From: Acidobacteriota bacterium
GTDB taxonomy: Bacteria > Acidobacteriota > Vicinamibacteria > Vicinamibacterales > UBA2999
NCBI GenBank assembly: GCA_016184455.1
Contig: JACPCS010000105.1
Span: 1-64,000, forward strand
Reading direction: 5' to 3'
Length of the DNA stretch: 64,000 nucleotides
The translations under genes were made by a program, and so were the position numbers. Numbering within the stretch: position 1 is the stretch's first letter; each line of letters begins with the position of its first letter. The notes beneath the pieces are model-generated. The model was not told the DNA's origin and did not search any database. It saw only the letters and a list, made by a program, of their open reading frames with translations. Below are positions 15,923-24,892 of the stretch, piece after piece.

Positions 15923-17480
15923 TTACCGCGCGTACCTCACATCGTCAATCCAGATCCGCCCGCTGCCGCCGAGCGGCGTGTTGACCGTATCGAGAACGAA
16001 CAGGATCGTGTTGACGTTCTCAAGCATGGGGCGCTCGGGCGCCGTGGCGCTGATGGCGCGGAGCTCATCGAAGTACACGACGATCTCGCGCGATTCGGTG
16101 TCGAGATAGACCGACCGCTGCCACCGGTGGTCGGCCTGTCCCGTCGACGCGCGCAGCTGGACAGACAAGCGCATCGGACGATCCGCGCGCGCTCGAAACA
16201 TCAGGCGATCCGCCTTCGCGAGCTGCGGGCCCGGCTCGAGCGCAAACGCCGCGAACGGACTCGACGACGCTGCGCCACCTACCGCATACCGCAGCGCGAG
16301 CTCCGTGCCGCCTACGCCGCCGACGACGTCGAGCGCGGCGAGCGAGGCGGGACTGGTCTCCACCGTCCAGCCCGCGGCGGGCCCGTTGGTATACCGCGGC
16401 ATCACCGCTGAGACCGCACGTGGCGCGGGTACTCCACGGCCGACGATCGGCTGGCGGCCGACGTAAATCGGATTGGACACGATCCACGGCACCGGCGGCT
16501 CTCCCGGCGCGTCCGGCCGGAAGACTTCGACGCGGTAGGCCCCTGGCCCGTCCGCCGGTTGCTCCAGCGTGGCGCCGCGGCCGCTGGCGACCATGGCGCC
16601 GTCCTTCCACAGCTCGATGCGGGCGTCCGGGGCGCCTTGCCCGTCCAGCCCGGCGCGCAGCACGACGCCGTCGGCTGCCGGCACGATCTCCCCCGCGCCG
16701 GCGTGCGCCTTCCCGTCGACGGCCGCAAACGTCAACGCGGTTGCGCCGCCGAGCGCATCGATCCGCGAGTAGGCGCGTCCGGCCCGAATCGCGGTGAGCA
16801 CCGCGCGCGCATCCGCAGCCGGACACGACGCGCCGGTCGCGCGCGACCGCGTCCCAGCGGCGCAGCGCCTCCGCCGGCCGGTCGAGCAGCGACGCCAGCG
16901 TCTCGACCCGCCGTGCCGGGTACGTGAAGAGCGCCCAGGCGAGCGACCAGGTCGACTCGTCGCGCCATTCGCTGTCCCCGTTCAGCCATTCCACGCCGTC
17001 GACCGGCACACTCCAGTCGCGCCAGTCGAGCTCCGCCTTGTTCGAGACCGGGTGTGCCGCGACGGCGAAGCCGCCCAGGCGCGCCACGTCCTCGACGACG
17101 TCGCGCGCGTCGCCGCCCAGGGGGTACGGCGCCTGCGGGAGCCCGAGCGCGAGCACATGCCCATCGCGCGTGCTGATCTCGACGGCGTCGATGCAGAGCA
17201 CCCCATCCCGATATTGAGGGCGGTTGGGCTGCCGTGTGCCGTCGCCGTGGTCGGTCAGAATCACGAAATCGAGGCCGGCCCTCGCGGCGGCGGCCGCAAC
17301 CTCCTCGACGGTGCCGGTGCCGTCCGACCGGTTGGTGTGGACATGGATCGCACCGCGAAGCTCCCGCGCGGATCCGCTCGCCGCAGCCTCCTGCGCCGGC
17401 GCTCGAGGCGGCAGTGCCAGGTACCACGCGGCGCCGAGGCCAGCGAGCAGGAGCAGGACGATCGCACGTCGCATCTGCAC
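15923..17480 (-). pseudogene. PHP-domain metal-dependent phosphoesterase with internal frameshift
   Basis: The gene starts at 17480 with a membrane anchor/signal (MQMRRAIVLLLLAGLGAAWY). A PHP domain follows with the metal-binding motifs GAIHVHTNRSDG and ILTDHGDG. At about 16819 the frame breaks: RRVVSG continues as out-of-frame CGCARG, while the next frame gives ADARAVLTAIRAG and a beta-rich C-terminal domain ending DDVRYAR at 15923. One extra T (minus strand) explains it. The expected GADAH metal motif reads GADAR, so a ligand His may be lost. Intact relatives are secreted or membrane-bound phosphoesterases of unknown substrate. It may be a pseudogene or a sequence error. Confidence 0.7.
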
Positions 17481-18359
17481 CTACGCCCGTGGATGGAATC
17501 TGTCGTAGACCGCGCGCATGCGGCGCTCGAGGACGTGCGTGTAGATCTGCGTCGTCGAGAGATCCGCGTGGCCGAGCATCATCTGGATCGCGCGCAGGTC
17601 GGCGCCGCGCTCGAGCAGATGCGTGGCGAACGAATGCCTGAGGACGTGCGGGCTGATCGCGGCCTTCAGGCCGGCCAGCCGCGCGTAGGCCTTGAGGATC
17701 TTCCAGAAGCCGACCCGCGTCAGCCCCGCGCCGCCGCCCCGTGCGTTGACGAACAGCCGCGGGCTGCGGCGCGTGCGGAGCAGCGCGGGACGGCCGTCGC
17801 GGAGATACCGTCGAACCCACGCCGCCGCTTCGTCGCCAATCGGGACGATGCGCTGCTTGTCGCCCTTGCCGGTGCAGGTCAGGTACGACGCATCGAGATC
17901 CACGTCGCCGGGACGCAGGCCGACGAGCTCCGACACGCGCATCCCGGTGGCGTACAGGAGCTCCAGCAGCGCACGATCGCGGATGCCGCGAGGCGTCGCG
18001 ACGTCGGGCTGCGCGAGCAGACGATCGACCTCGTCGGTCGACAGATACCGCGGCAGCGCCTTCCACGCGCGGGGCGGGCGCAGGTCGTCGGCCGGGCTCA
18101 CCGTCACGCGCCCCTCGATCGCCAGAAACCGATAGAACCCGCGGCAGCAGGCGACGGCGCGCGCGACCGACCGCGGCGATCGGCCGTCGGACATGAGGTC
18201 GCGCACGAAGCCTTCGAGGTCCTGCCGGGTCAGCGCGTCGAGCCGCCGGCCCCGACGGGCCGCGAACCCGGCAAGCAGCCGCAGGTCGCGCTCGTAGCTC
18301 GCCACGGAGTTGGCCGCCAGCCGCCGCTCGACCGTGAGATGTGTCAGATACGCGCTCAC
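17481..18359 (-). CDS. xerD: Tyrosine recombinase XerD
   Basis: A 292-aa tyrosine recombinase with an N-terminal SAM-like core-binding domain and a catalytic domain. The catalytic residues are visible: Arg in GMRVSELVGL, Lys in CTGKGDKQRI, the HxxR box in PHVLRHSFATHLLERG, His in MLGHADLSTTQ and the nucleophile Tyr in QIYTHV. XerD resolves chromosome dimers at dif with XerC and FtsK. A GTG at 18359 is chosen because upstream codons are low-complexity repeat. A dif-like site lies 8-9 kb away beside parAB, which makes a functional pairing plausible. It is divergent from murQ. Confidence 0.9.
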   Translation of the reverse strand: MSAYLTHLTVERRLAANSVASYERDLRLLAGFAARRGRRLDALTRQDLEGFVRDLMSDGRSPRSVARAVACCRGFYRFLAIEGRVTVSPADDLRPPRAWKALPRYLSTDEVDRLLAQPDVATPRGIRDRALLELLYATGMRVSELVGLRPGDVDLDASYLTCTGKGDKQRIVPIGDEAAAWVRRYLRDGRPALLRTRRSPRLFVNARGGGAGLTRVGFWKILKAYARLAGLKAAISPHVLRHSFATHLLERGADLRAIQMMLGHADLSTTQIYTHVLERRMRAVYDRFHPRA

Positions 18360-18375
18360 AGGAGTCGATCGCGCT

Positions 18376-18413
18376 CCAGGCACCTCAGGCACCCCAGGCA
18401 CGTCAGGCACGCA
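18376..18413. repeat. CAGGCACCTCAGGCACC direct repeat
   Basis: Four degenerate 9-base units (CAGGCACCT/C) occupy most of the gap between divergent xerD and murQ. Confidence 0.65.
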
Positions 18414-18420
18414 GACTACG

Positions 18421-18447
18421 TTGACGCATGCGGTGAATCGGTAGAAT
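18421..18447 (+). promoter_or_regulatory. Possible murQ promoter
   Basis: TTGACG and TAGAAT are separated by 15 bases, shorter than ideal. The -10 ends eight bases before the ATG, so a transcript from here would be leaderless or nearly so. Confidence 0.35.
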
Positions 18448-18455
18448 TGTACGTG

Positions 18456-19418
18456 ATGCGCTCGAAATGGCAGTCTCTTCCGACCGAGGCCATCAACCCT
18501 TCCTCTCTCGGCATCGACAAGCTCTCCGAAGGCGAAATCGTCGACCTGATGCTCAACGAAGACCGCAGGATGCTGGCGGCCGTCCAGCGCGAGAAGGAGC
18601 GGATCGCCGTGGGCATCGAGATGGTCGCGATCGCGCTGCGCAAGGGCGGCCGGATCGTCTTCGTCGGCGCCGGCACGAGCGGACGGCTCGGTGTGCTCGA
18701 GTCGGCGGAGATGCCGCCGACGTTCAGCACCGATCCGGCGCTCGTCCAGGCACTCATGGCGGGTGGCCAAAAGGCGACGTTTGCCGCGAAGGAAGGCGTG
18801 GAGGACGACTACGAGGAAGGCGCACGCGCGATCACGCGCCTGCACCCGACCAAGAAGGACATCGTCGTCGGCGTCTCGGCCAGCGGCATGACGCAGTTCG
18901 TCCGCGGCGCGCTGACGCGGGCGCGCAAGGCGGGGGCCCGCAGCATCTTCATCACGTGCGATCCGGGGACCGAGCTGCAGACGTTCGTCGATCTGACGAT
19001 CGCGCCCGACGTGGGTGCCGAGGTGATCGCCGGCTCCACGCGCCTCAAGGCCGGCACCGCCACGAAGCTCGTGCTCAATATGTTGACGACGGGCGCGATG
19101 GTGCGCATCGGGAAGACCTACGGCAACCTGATGGTCGACGTGCAGACCGGCTCCGAGAAGCTCAAGGACCGCGCCCGCCGCATCGTGAACATCGTCACCG
19201 GACTCGACTACGACGAGGCCGACAAGCTGCTCAAGAAGGCGCACTGGAACGTCAAGGCCGCCATCGTCATGCAGAAGACAGGGCTGTCCTATCTCAAGGC
19301 GCTCTCGCGCCTCCGGCGCGCGCACGATTCGATGCGCGAGGCGCTCGGCGAGGACATCGAGCCGCGGCTGCGGGGCATGCTCCAGGGGCACGCCGAGGGC
19401 GCCTCGACGAGGAGCTAG
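18456..19418 (+). CDS. murQ: N-acetylmuramic acid 6-phosphate etherase MurQ
   Basis: A 320-aa SIS-domain enzyme that cleaves the lactyl ether of MurNAc-6-phosphate to give GlcNAc-6-phosphate in cell-wall recycling. Family signatures include FVGAGTSGRLGVLESAEMPPT, VGVSASGMTQFV and NLMVDVQTGSEKLKDRARRI. The ATG at 18456 removes the antisense shadow included in the track ORF. Downstream on the other strand are nagB and a GlcNAc kinase, which form the following steps of amino-sugar use. Confidence 0.93.
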   Translation: MRSKWQSLPTEAINPSSLGIDKLSEGEIVDLMLNEDRRMLAAVQREKERIAVGIEMVAIALRKGGRIVFVGAGTSGRLGVLESAEMPPTFSTDPALVQALMAGGQKATFAAKEGVEDDYEEGARAITRLHPTKKDIVVGVSASGMTQFVRGALTRARKAGARSIFITCDPGTELQTFVDLTIAPDVGAEVIAGSTRLKAGTATKLVLNMLTTGAMVRIGKTYGNLMVDVQTGSEKLKDRARRIVNIVTGLDYDEADKLLKKAHWNVKAAIVMQKTGLSYLKALSRLRRAHDSMREALGEDIEPRLRGMLQGHAEGASTRS

Positions 19419-19433
19419 CTGGGGGCAGCAGGG

Positions 19434-20162
19434 CTAGAGTGCGGTGGCCGCCGCGCGGTCGAGATAGAGCTCCACGTGCCGGTGCAGCTGCAGGAATGAT
19501 GCAGGCACGTGGGTCGAGACAGGGCCCCGCACCGCACGTTCCACGCACCGCGCTTTGCGCGCGCCGGTGGCGATGAGCACGATCGCGCCCGCCTCCAGAA
19601 TCGTTCTCATCCCCATCGAGAGCGCCTCGCCTGGCACCGCGGACACATCGCCACCGAAGAGCGGCGCATTGTCGCGGCGCGTGGAGTCGGCGAGCCGCAC
19701 CCGGTGCGTCCGGGCGGCCAGCGCGTCGGCAGGCTCGTTGAAGCCGATGTGGCCGTTGGCGCCGATGCCGGCCAGCAGCAGATCGATCCCGCCCGCCGCT
19801 TCGATCGCCGCTTCGTAGCGCTCGCATTCCGCGTCGAGATCGGGCGCGGCGCCGTCGAGGAACTGGATCCGCGACAGCGTCAGGTTGATTCCCTGGAACA
19901 GATGCCGCTCCATGAACGTGCGGAAGCTTCCGGGATGGGACGGCGGAATGCCGGCAAACTCGTCGAGGTTGAACGTGGTGGCGCGCGCGAAGTCGGCCTC
20001 CCCCGCCGCGTGGAGACGCCGGAGCTCGGCGTAGGTGGCGACCGGCGTCCGGCCGGTCGGGAGCGCGAGCACGAGCGAGGGTTTGTCGGCAAGCGCGCGT
20101 GCGACGCGGCGGGCCAGCGCAGCGGCCGTTTCCTCAGGCGTGTCAAAGACCCGAATATCCAC
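19434..20162 (-). CDS. nagB: Glucosamine-6-phosphate deaminase NagB
   Basis: A 242-aa enzyme converting glucosamine-6-phosphate to fructose-6-phosphate and ammonia. Motifs are ALPTGRTPVATYAEL (phosphate loop), FNLDEFAGI (catalytic Asp), GIGANGHIGFNEP (ring-opening His) and a conserved C-terminal region THVPASFLQLH. It starts three bases after the stop of the kinase gene and is certainly co-transcribed with it. No nagA deacetylase is visible here, so that step must be encoded elsewhere. Confidence 0.92.
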   Translation of the reverse strand: MDIRVFDTPEETAAALARRVARALADKPSLVLALPTGRTPVATYAELRRLHAAGEADFARATTFNLDEFAGIPPSHPGSFRTFMERHLFQGINLTLSRIQFLDGAAPDLDAECERYEAAIEAAGGIDLLLAGIGANGHIGFNEPADALAARTHRVRLADSTRRDNAPLFGGDVSAVPGEALSMGMRTILEAGAIVLIATGARKARCVERAVRGPVSTHVPASFLQLHRHVELYLDRAAATAL

Positions 20163-20165
20163 TGC

Positions 20166-21101
20166 TCAGACGTACGTCGGCATCTGCACGGTGCCTCGGG
20201 CGGCGGCCAGTGCCAGCCGGACCGCACCGACCGCCGGCTCGACGTCGAGTAGGCGCACCGCGCTTCGCGGCGCCGCTTCCGAGAGCCGCGCCTGCACGTC
20301 GCGCGTCAGCCACGACACGCCTCGGAACATCCCTCCGGCGAGAATCGTCGGGAAGGCCTCGCCGCGCATCCCGAGTCGGCTGATGACCGATGCCGCCGCC
20401 GACGCCAGCTCGGCGCCGGCACGCGCGAGGATCTCGGCCGCGACCGCATCACCGGCATCGGTCGCCTGCTGCACGACACGCGCCAGCCCGGCAATCGCCT
20501 GCCGATGAACGTCGCGGTAGTAGATCGCGTGAATCAGCTCCGTCGGGTTCGACAGCCCCAGATGCGCGAGGACGAGCTGCGTGAGGCGGGTCGTGGGTCC
20601 GCGTCCGTCGAACTGCCGGACCGCCGCCGAGAGCGCCGCCCGGCCGATCCAGAATCCACCGCCCTCGTCACCGAGCAGGTAACCCCACCCGCCGCTGCGC
20701 GCCGCCTGACCGGTGCTGTTCCGGCCGTACGCGATCGATCCGGTCCCCGCCACGAGAACGACGCCCGGCTCGTCGTCCGCTCCGGCCACGAGCGCGACGA
20801 GCGCGTCGTTGACGACGAGCGTCTGCGCCTTGAAGCCGATGCGCTTCATGATCGCGCGCACGGCCTCCGCGTCCGCGGGCCGATCGACGCCTGCGATACC
20901 CAGGCAGATCGCCTCGGGACGCATGTCGTGGCGCGCGAGCGCCGACTCCATGACGCCGTACAGGACCTTTTCGACCTCGAGCTCGCCGACCGACTGCAGG
21001 TTGGCCCCTCCACCGCGCGCCTCGGCGAGCACGCGGCCGTCGCCGTCGGCGAGCAGGCAGACGGTCTTGGTGCCGCCGGCGTCGATGCCGAGGACGTGCA
21101 T
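20166..21101 (-). CDS. N-acetylglucosamine kinase (BadF/BadG/BcrA/BcrD ATPase family)
   Basis: A 311-aa ASKHA-fold kinase. The phosphate-1 motif is GIDAGGTKTVCLLAD, the phosphate-2/adenosine region includes LVAGTGSIAYGRN, and GGWGYLLGDEGGGFWIGR is typical of GlcNAc/glucosamine kinases. The start at 21101 is chosen from this conserved N-terminus (MHVLGIDAGG); the track ORF extends into antisense shadow. It is coupled to nagB and near murQ, so it probably phosphorylates GlcNAc or related sugars from cell-wall turnover. Relatives include glucosamine and MurNAc kinases, so exact specificity is inference. Confidence 0.85.
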   Translation of the reverse strand: MHVLGIDAGGTKTVCLLADGDGRVLAEARGGGANLQSVGELEVEKVLYGVMESALARHDMRPEAICLGIAGVDRPADAEAVRAIMKRIGFKAQTLVVNDALVALVAGADDEPGVVLVAGTGSIAYGRNSTGQAARSGGWGYLLGDEGGGFWIGRAALSAAVRQFDGRGPTTRLTQLVLAHLGLSNPTELIHAIYYRDVHRQAIAGLARVVQQATDAGDAVAAEILARAGAELASAAASVISRLGMRGEAFPTILAGGMFRGVSWLTRDVQARLSEAAPRSAVRLLDVEPAVGAVRLALAAARGTVQMPTYV

Positions 21102-21109
21102 CTTTCTAT

Positions 21110-21160
21110 GGTAGTTGGTCGTGACCAGTTGGTAGTGGGGAGCCGGTAGCTGGTAGCTTC
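21110..21160. repeat. GGTAG-type repeat between nagK-like gene and serine hydrolase
   Basis: Degenerate units GGTAGTTGGT, AGTTGGTAG, GGTAGCTGGTAGC fill the gap between the two divergent genes. Confidence 0.6.
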
Positions 21161-21167
21161 TTAGGCG

Positions 21168-22247
21168 ATGCAGCCGGTTCAGGTGGTCCGGTCCGGGCGG
21201 TTCGACGGCGCCGCGCGTGTCGTCGCCGAGGCGGTCGAGGCGAAAGCCTTCCCCGCCGCCGTGGTCGAGGTGGGCGACGCGACGCGGCCCGTGTGGCGCG
21301 AGGCGTTTGGACGGCTCACGTACGACGCCGACGCGCGGCCGGCCGCCGAGGACACCGTCTTCGACCTCGCGTCGCTGACCAAGGTGCTCGCCACCGTGCC
21401 GATCGCGATGCAGCAGGTCGAGCGCGGCGCGATCGGCCTCGACGATCTCGTGCGCGACCATGTTGCCGGCTGGACGAATCCGGATCGCGCGCAGGTGACG
21501 GTGCGCGACTTGCTGGCCCATTCGAGCGGCCTCGCCGGCCATGCGCCGCTGTACGAATCGTGCCGCACACGGGCCGAGTTCGAGGATGCGATCTGCCGCA
21601 GCCCGCTCGCGCATCCACCGCGCACGAAGTCCATCTACAGCGATCTCGGCTTCATGTTGCTCGGCTTCCTGCTCGAACGCGGCGGCACGCTCGCCGCGCG
21701 ATTCGACGTGCTGCGCGCACAGATGGCGGTTGTCGAGGATCTGCAGTTCCATCCGCCGCGACCATGGCTGCCGCGCATCGCGCCGACCGAATTCGACCGG
21801 TGGCGCGGGCACCTGCTCGTCGGCGAGGTCCACGACGAAAACGCCTGGGCGCTCGGCGGTGCAGCGGCTCACGCCGGGCTGTTCGGCACCGCAGCCGCCG
21901 TCGGACAGTGCGCGCGCCATTGGCTGCAGGTGCTCGATGGCCGCACCGGCGCGTTCACCCGCGCGACCGCCGAGACGTTCATCCGCCGCGCGGATGTCCC
22001 CGACGGCTCGCGGGCGCTCGGGTGGGACACGATGCGGCCGACCTCGTCGTGCGGCCGCCGCATGTCGCCGCGCGCATTCGGGCACACGGGATTTACCGGT
22101 ACGTCACTGTGGATTGATCCCGATCGGGCAGTCTACGTGGTCCTGCTGACGAACCGCATCCACCCGAGCCGCGACAACGAGGCCATCCGGCAGGTTCGCC
22201 CCACGTTCCACGACGCGGTGATGGAGGCTCTCGACATTTCCGATTAG
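21168..22247 (+). CDS. Serine hydrolase, beta-lactamase class C-like (cytoplasmic form)
   Basis: A 359-aa beta-lactamase-fold protein. SLTK at about residue 69 is the SxxK nucleophile motif, YSD at about residue 156 occupies the YxN position, and HTGFTGTSLWID corresponds to the KTG-like box. No signal peptide is evident. Genes of this kind often lie beside murQ and are thought to be involved in muropeptide processing, but the substrate is unknown. It is the second such hydrolase in 8 kb, with little similarity to the first outside the active-site motifs. Confidence 0.83.
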   Translation: MQPVQVVRSGRFDGAARVVAEAVEAKAFPAAVVEVGDATRPVWREAFGRLTYDADARPAAEDTVFDLASLTKVLATVPIAMQQVERGAIGLDDLVRDHVAGWTNPDRAQVTVRDLLAHSSGLAGHAPLYESCRTRAEFEDAICRSPLAHPPRTKSIYSDLGFMLLGFLLERGGTLAARFDVLRAQMAVVEDLQFHPPRPWLPRIAPTEFDRWRGHLLVGEVHDENAWALGGAAAHAGLFGTAAAVGQCARHWLQVLDGRTGAFTRATAETFIRRADVPDGSRALGWDTMRPTSSCGRRMSPRAFGHTGFTGTSLWIDPDRAVYVVLLTNRIHPSRDNEAIRQVRPTFHDAVMEALDISD

Positions 22248-22303
22248 CGATTCGTGATTCCGCGATCTCGAATCACACATCATCAATCGCAGGTCGCAAT
22301 TGG
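22248..22303. repeat. GATTCGTGATT-type degenerate repeat between convergent genes
   Basis: Short units resembling GATTCGTGATTCCGCGATCT and complementary GAATCACACATCATC fill the 56-base convergent gap. They could also fold as a weak bidirectional terminator. Confidence 0.45.
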
Positions 22304-23179
22304 CTACAGCCGTCCGCGGCCGGGCGTGGACGGCGACGGGGCGCCGCCCGGGCCGCCTGGACGTCCGAACGGCGACGGTTGGAAGCCGCCAGGACCGCGC
22401 CCGGGAGGCCCAGGACGGTCGAACGGGGTCCGGCCGGGAACGTCGCCGCGGCCGCGTCCGCCCCGTCCGGGCACGCCTTGATCGGCGCCCCTCCCCCGCC
22501 CGCCGGGCGCGACGCCAGGAAGGCCGGGAGCCCCGGCTCCAGCCGGTATGCCGGGTTGCTGCGTCGCGGCCGTGCTGACGAACATCCATTCGTTGTAGCG
22601 CCCGCGGCCGTTATAGAGGCGCATCGACTCGGCGGTGCTGCGGCTGACCACGCCGACGATCGGCCCGGCGCCCGTTGGCCCGGCCTGGCCTGGCGTTCCA
22701 CCGGGCAGCTGGCCGGCGCGACCGGCGGGCGCGGCCGGGAACGGACTGGCCGACGGGAAGCCTGTTGGGCCTGGCTGGCCCGCACGCCCGAACGGCTGCG
22801 CGGCAGGTGGTGTGGCGCCGGCTCCGGTCCCAGGTGCGGCCGGCGCGCCGCCGCGGCCGGTGACCGGCGGCGTCAGGGCACCAATCTGGCCCAGATACAC
22901 CGGCTGAAAGTCGCCGTTGGTGATCGGGTCTTTATAGAGCTTGCGGATGTAGCGGCCGTCGCGCAGCGCGTCGAGCGTGGTGGGAAACCCGCCGGTCCGG
23001 CGCGAGAAGAGCGAGATCGCCTGGGCGTACTGCTCGCCGCGGAAGACCAGCTCCGCCTCGCGCTCGCGCTGGACGAATGTGCGCCACGCCGGCAGCGCCA
23101 TGCCGAGCATGATCGACATCACGCTCAGCGCCACGAGCAGCGCCGCCATCGCGTAGCCGCGTTCGCTGCCCCACCTCAC
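22304..23179 (-). CDS. Pseudopilin-like protein with Gly/Pro-rich tail
   Basis: A 291-aa protein with a type III (prepilin) signal, RGYAMAALLVALSVMSIML, at residues 7-25, followed by a pilin-like helical stalk and a short globular part (FPTTLDALRDGRYIRKLYKDP). This resembles GspG-type pseudopilins. Residues about 120-190 and 215-291 are extremely Gly/Pro/Arg-rich (GRGRGADQGVPGRGGRGRGD), which is unusual for a pseudopilin. A conserved patch (NGRGRYNEWMFV) lies between them. It is the last gene of the secretion/pilus operon. Confidence 0.75.
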   Translation of the reverse strand: MRWGSERGYAMAALLVALSVMSIMLGMALPAWRTFVQREREAELVFRGEQYAQAISLFSRRTGGFPTTLDALRDGRYIRKLYKDPITNGDFQPVYLGQIGALTPPVTGRGGAPAAPGTGAGATPPAAQPFGRAGQPGPTGFPSASPFPAAPAGRAGQLPGGTPGQAGPTGAGPIVGVVSRSTAESMRLYNGRGRYNEWMFVSTAATQQPGIPAGAGAPGLPGVAPGGRGRGADQGVPGRGGRGRGDVPGRTPFDRPGPPGRGPGGFQPSPFGRPGGPGGAPSPSTPGRGRL

Positions 23180-23182
23180 GGC

Positions 23183-24446
23183 TTACAGGTCCGGGTTCGC
23201 AGAAACGACGATCTCGGTTCGGCCGTCCGCCGTACGGCCGTCCGGTGTGCGCACCTTGACCGTCACGGTGTATCGCCGCACGTCCACTTCGGTGTTGTAC
23301 ACGTGCGAGGTCTTGTTGCCAGACGTGGTCGCTTCGTTGCCGTCGCCGAAATCCCACCGGTACGATTCGATCGCCGCGGTTGCGGTTCCCTCGGCGCCGC
23401 CGGTGACGTTAGACTGCGGCGGCACAAGTGGCATCGATGGTGACGCTGATCGGCGTGATGGTCGCTTTGGGCGTGATGATGACCGTCGCCGCCGCCGACG
23501 ATGATTCCCCGTTGATGTCAGTGGCCTGGACCGTGGCGCTGTACGTACGGGCAGTGGAGCCAGACGGTCCGGTGTACGTATGTGTGATCGTCGCGTCACC
23601 GGCCAGATTGCCCAGCGCCTGCGAGGATCCGTCGCCGAAATCGAGCGTCGACGTGCGGAGCGTGCTGCTGCCGCTCACCTTCTTCACGGTGAAGAGCACC
23701 GAGGCAGTGTTGTTCGTGGTGCTCGCCTGGAGGGCGGAGCAGTTGCCGGTGCCCGATGTCGGCGCGCACGAGATCGAGACGCCCGGGCCCGAGCGCAGAT
23801 CGACCGTCACGTTGCTGCTGGTCTTGATCCCGGCCGTCGCGGTCACCGTCGCCTTCTGCGTGGTCGTGAGCGTCGTCCGCGCCTGGCCCATGGAGTCGGT
23901 CGTCGCGGCGGTGGCCGACAACGTGCCCTGGTCCGTATTGAACGTGACCATCAGACCAGGGAGTGCCTGCCCGTTCTCCCCCACCACGGTTGCGATGAGC
24001 TCCACCGTGCCGCCGAACGGGCTGACGCTGCCCGGGCTGGCGCGAAGCGTCACGGTGTTGACCGCCGCTGCACCAATAGTGATGTCCACCTGGTTCGTGT
24101 CGTCGTCTCCGCCGGAGGCCGCACCCGATATCGCGCGCACGCGCGCCACGCCGGAATTGGTGTCGGCGAAGAAGGTGGTGATCGCAATGCCATTTCGCGT
24201 CTGCACTTCCACCGGGCTCACGCGTCCCAGCGTGGCGGTGAACCGCACGGTCGTGCCGTTCTGCACGGGCGTGCCCGCCTCCTCGGTGACCACGGCCGTC
24301 ACTTCGGTGTTCCCGCCGGGTGGCAGCAGCCGCGTCGCCGCGACAATGGTGATCGTCGACTTCGTCGGTGCGAGCAACTGCGCCTTCTCGCACGCGGCGG
24401 CCGTCAACGCCGCCAGGACGATCAGACCGGCCGCCGTGCGATTCAT
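23183..24446 (-). pseudogene. Big/PKD-domain lipoprotein with late frameshift
   Basis: The gene begins with a lipoprotein signal (MNRTAAGLIVLAALTAAAC) and then has two Ig-like (Big_1-type) repeats with invasin-like text (GGNTEVTAVVTEEAGTPVQN, PFGGTVELIATVVGENGQA). A PKD-like domain follows (STLDFGDGSSQALG). Near 23425 the frame breaks: the first frame stops after DATCAAAV, while the next frame continues with a second PKD domain (SYRWDFGDGNEATTSGN) to 23183. A single extra T on the minus strand explains this. The protein is probably an outer-membrane or surface partner of the secretion system it is encoded with. The specific role is unknown. Confidence 0.7.
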
Positions 24447-24475
24447 GCCGCGAGCTCCACCTGCCATGCTCTGCC

Positions 24476-24892
24476 TTACCATTCCGAGTACGGTGTGCCG
24501 TCGAGCGCCGTGCGATCGGTCCCGCTCTTGACGTCGTAGACGCCGGGCGTGGCCGCCGGATTCGCGGGGTCGATCTCCGACATGATGGTCTGCCACGTCG
24601 ACGCCGAATTCGTGAACGGGTCGACCGGAATGGCGCGCAGGTACTTCGCGGTGACGAGGTCCTCGAGCGCCGGTGGGTACTCGTTCTTGTCCGCGTGGTA
24701 CTGGTCGATGGCGTCGCGCATCCGGAACAGATTTTCCTTGAGCACCGCCTCCCTCGCGCGCGTCTGGCTGTTGGCGTGCACGGCCAGGCTGATGCTCGCG
24801 AGGACGACGATGAGCGCCATCACGACCATCACCTCGATGAGCGTGAAGCCCCGGTCCGCCTGAAGGCGGACACCACGTACTCCTATCCTCAT
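24476..24892 (-). CDS. GspG-like major pseudopilin
   Basis: A 138-aa protein. The prepilin leader ends at Gly, followed by FTLIEVMVVMALIVVLASISL, with the conserved Glu at position 5 of the mature protein. A GspG-like C-terminal half contains YPPALEDLVTAKYLRAIPVDPF, including the typical Pro-rich segment. It overlaps the previous pseudopilin stop by one base (TAATG). The leader codons (GVRGVRLQADRG) are made by a palindromic repeat found elsewhere in the window. Confidence 0.88.
   Translation of the reverse strand: MRIGVRGVRLQADRGFTLIEVMVVMALIVVLASISLAVHANSQTRAREAVLKENLFRMRDAIDQYHADKNEYPPALEDLVTAKYLRAIPVDPFTNSASTWQTIMSEIDPANPAATPGVYDVKSGTDRTALDGTPYSEW
24853..24880. repeat. GTCCGSC-TGAA-GSCGGAC palindrome within a pseudopilin leader
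   Basis: A 7-bp stem, GTCCGCC/GGCGGAC, around TGAA is followed by ACCACGTACT. A second copy at 60659-60687 has GTCCGGC/GCCGGAC around TGAA followed by ACTACGTACG. It encodes part of the GspG leader peptide. Confidence 0.75.
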
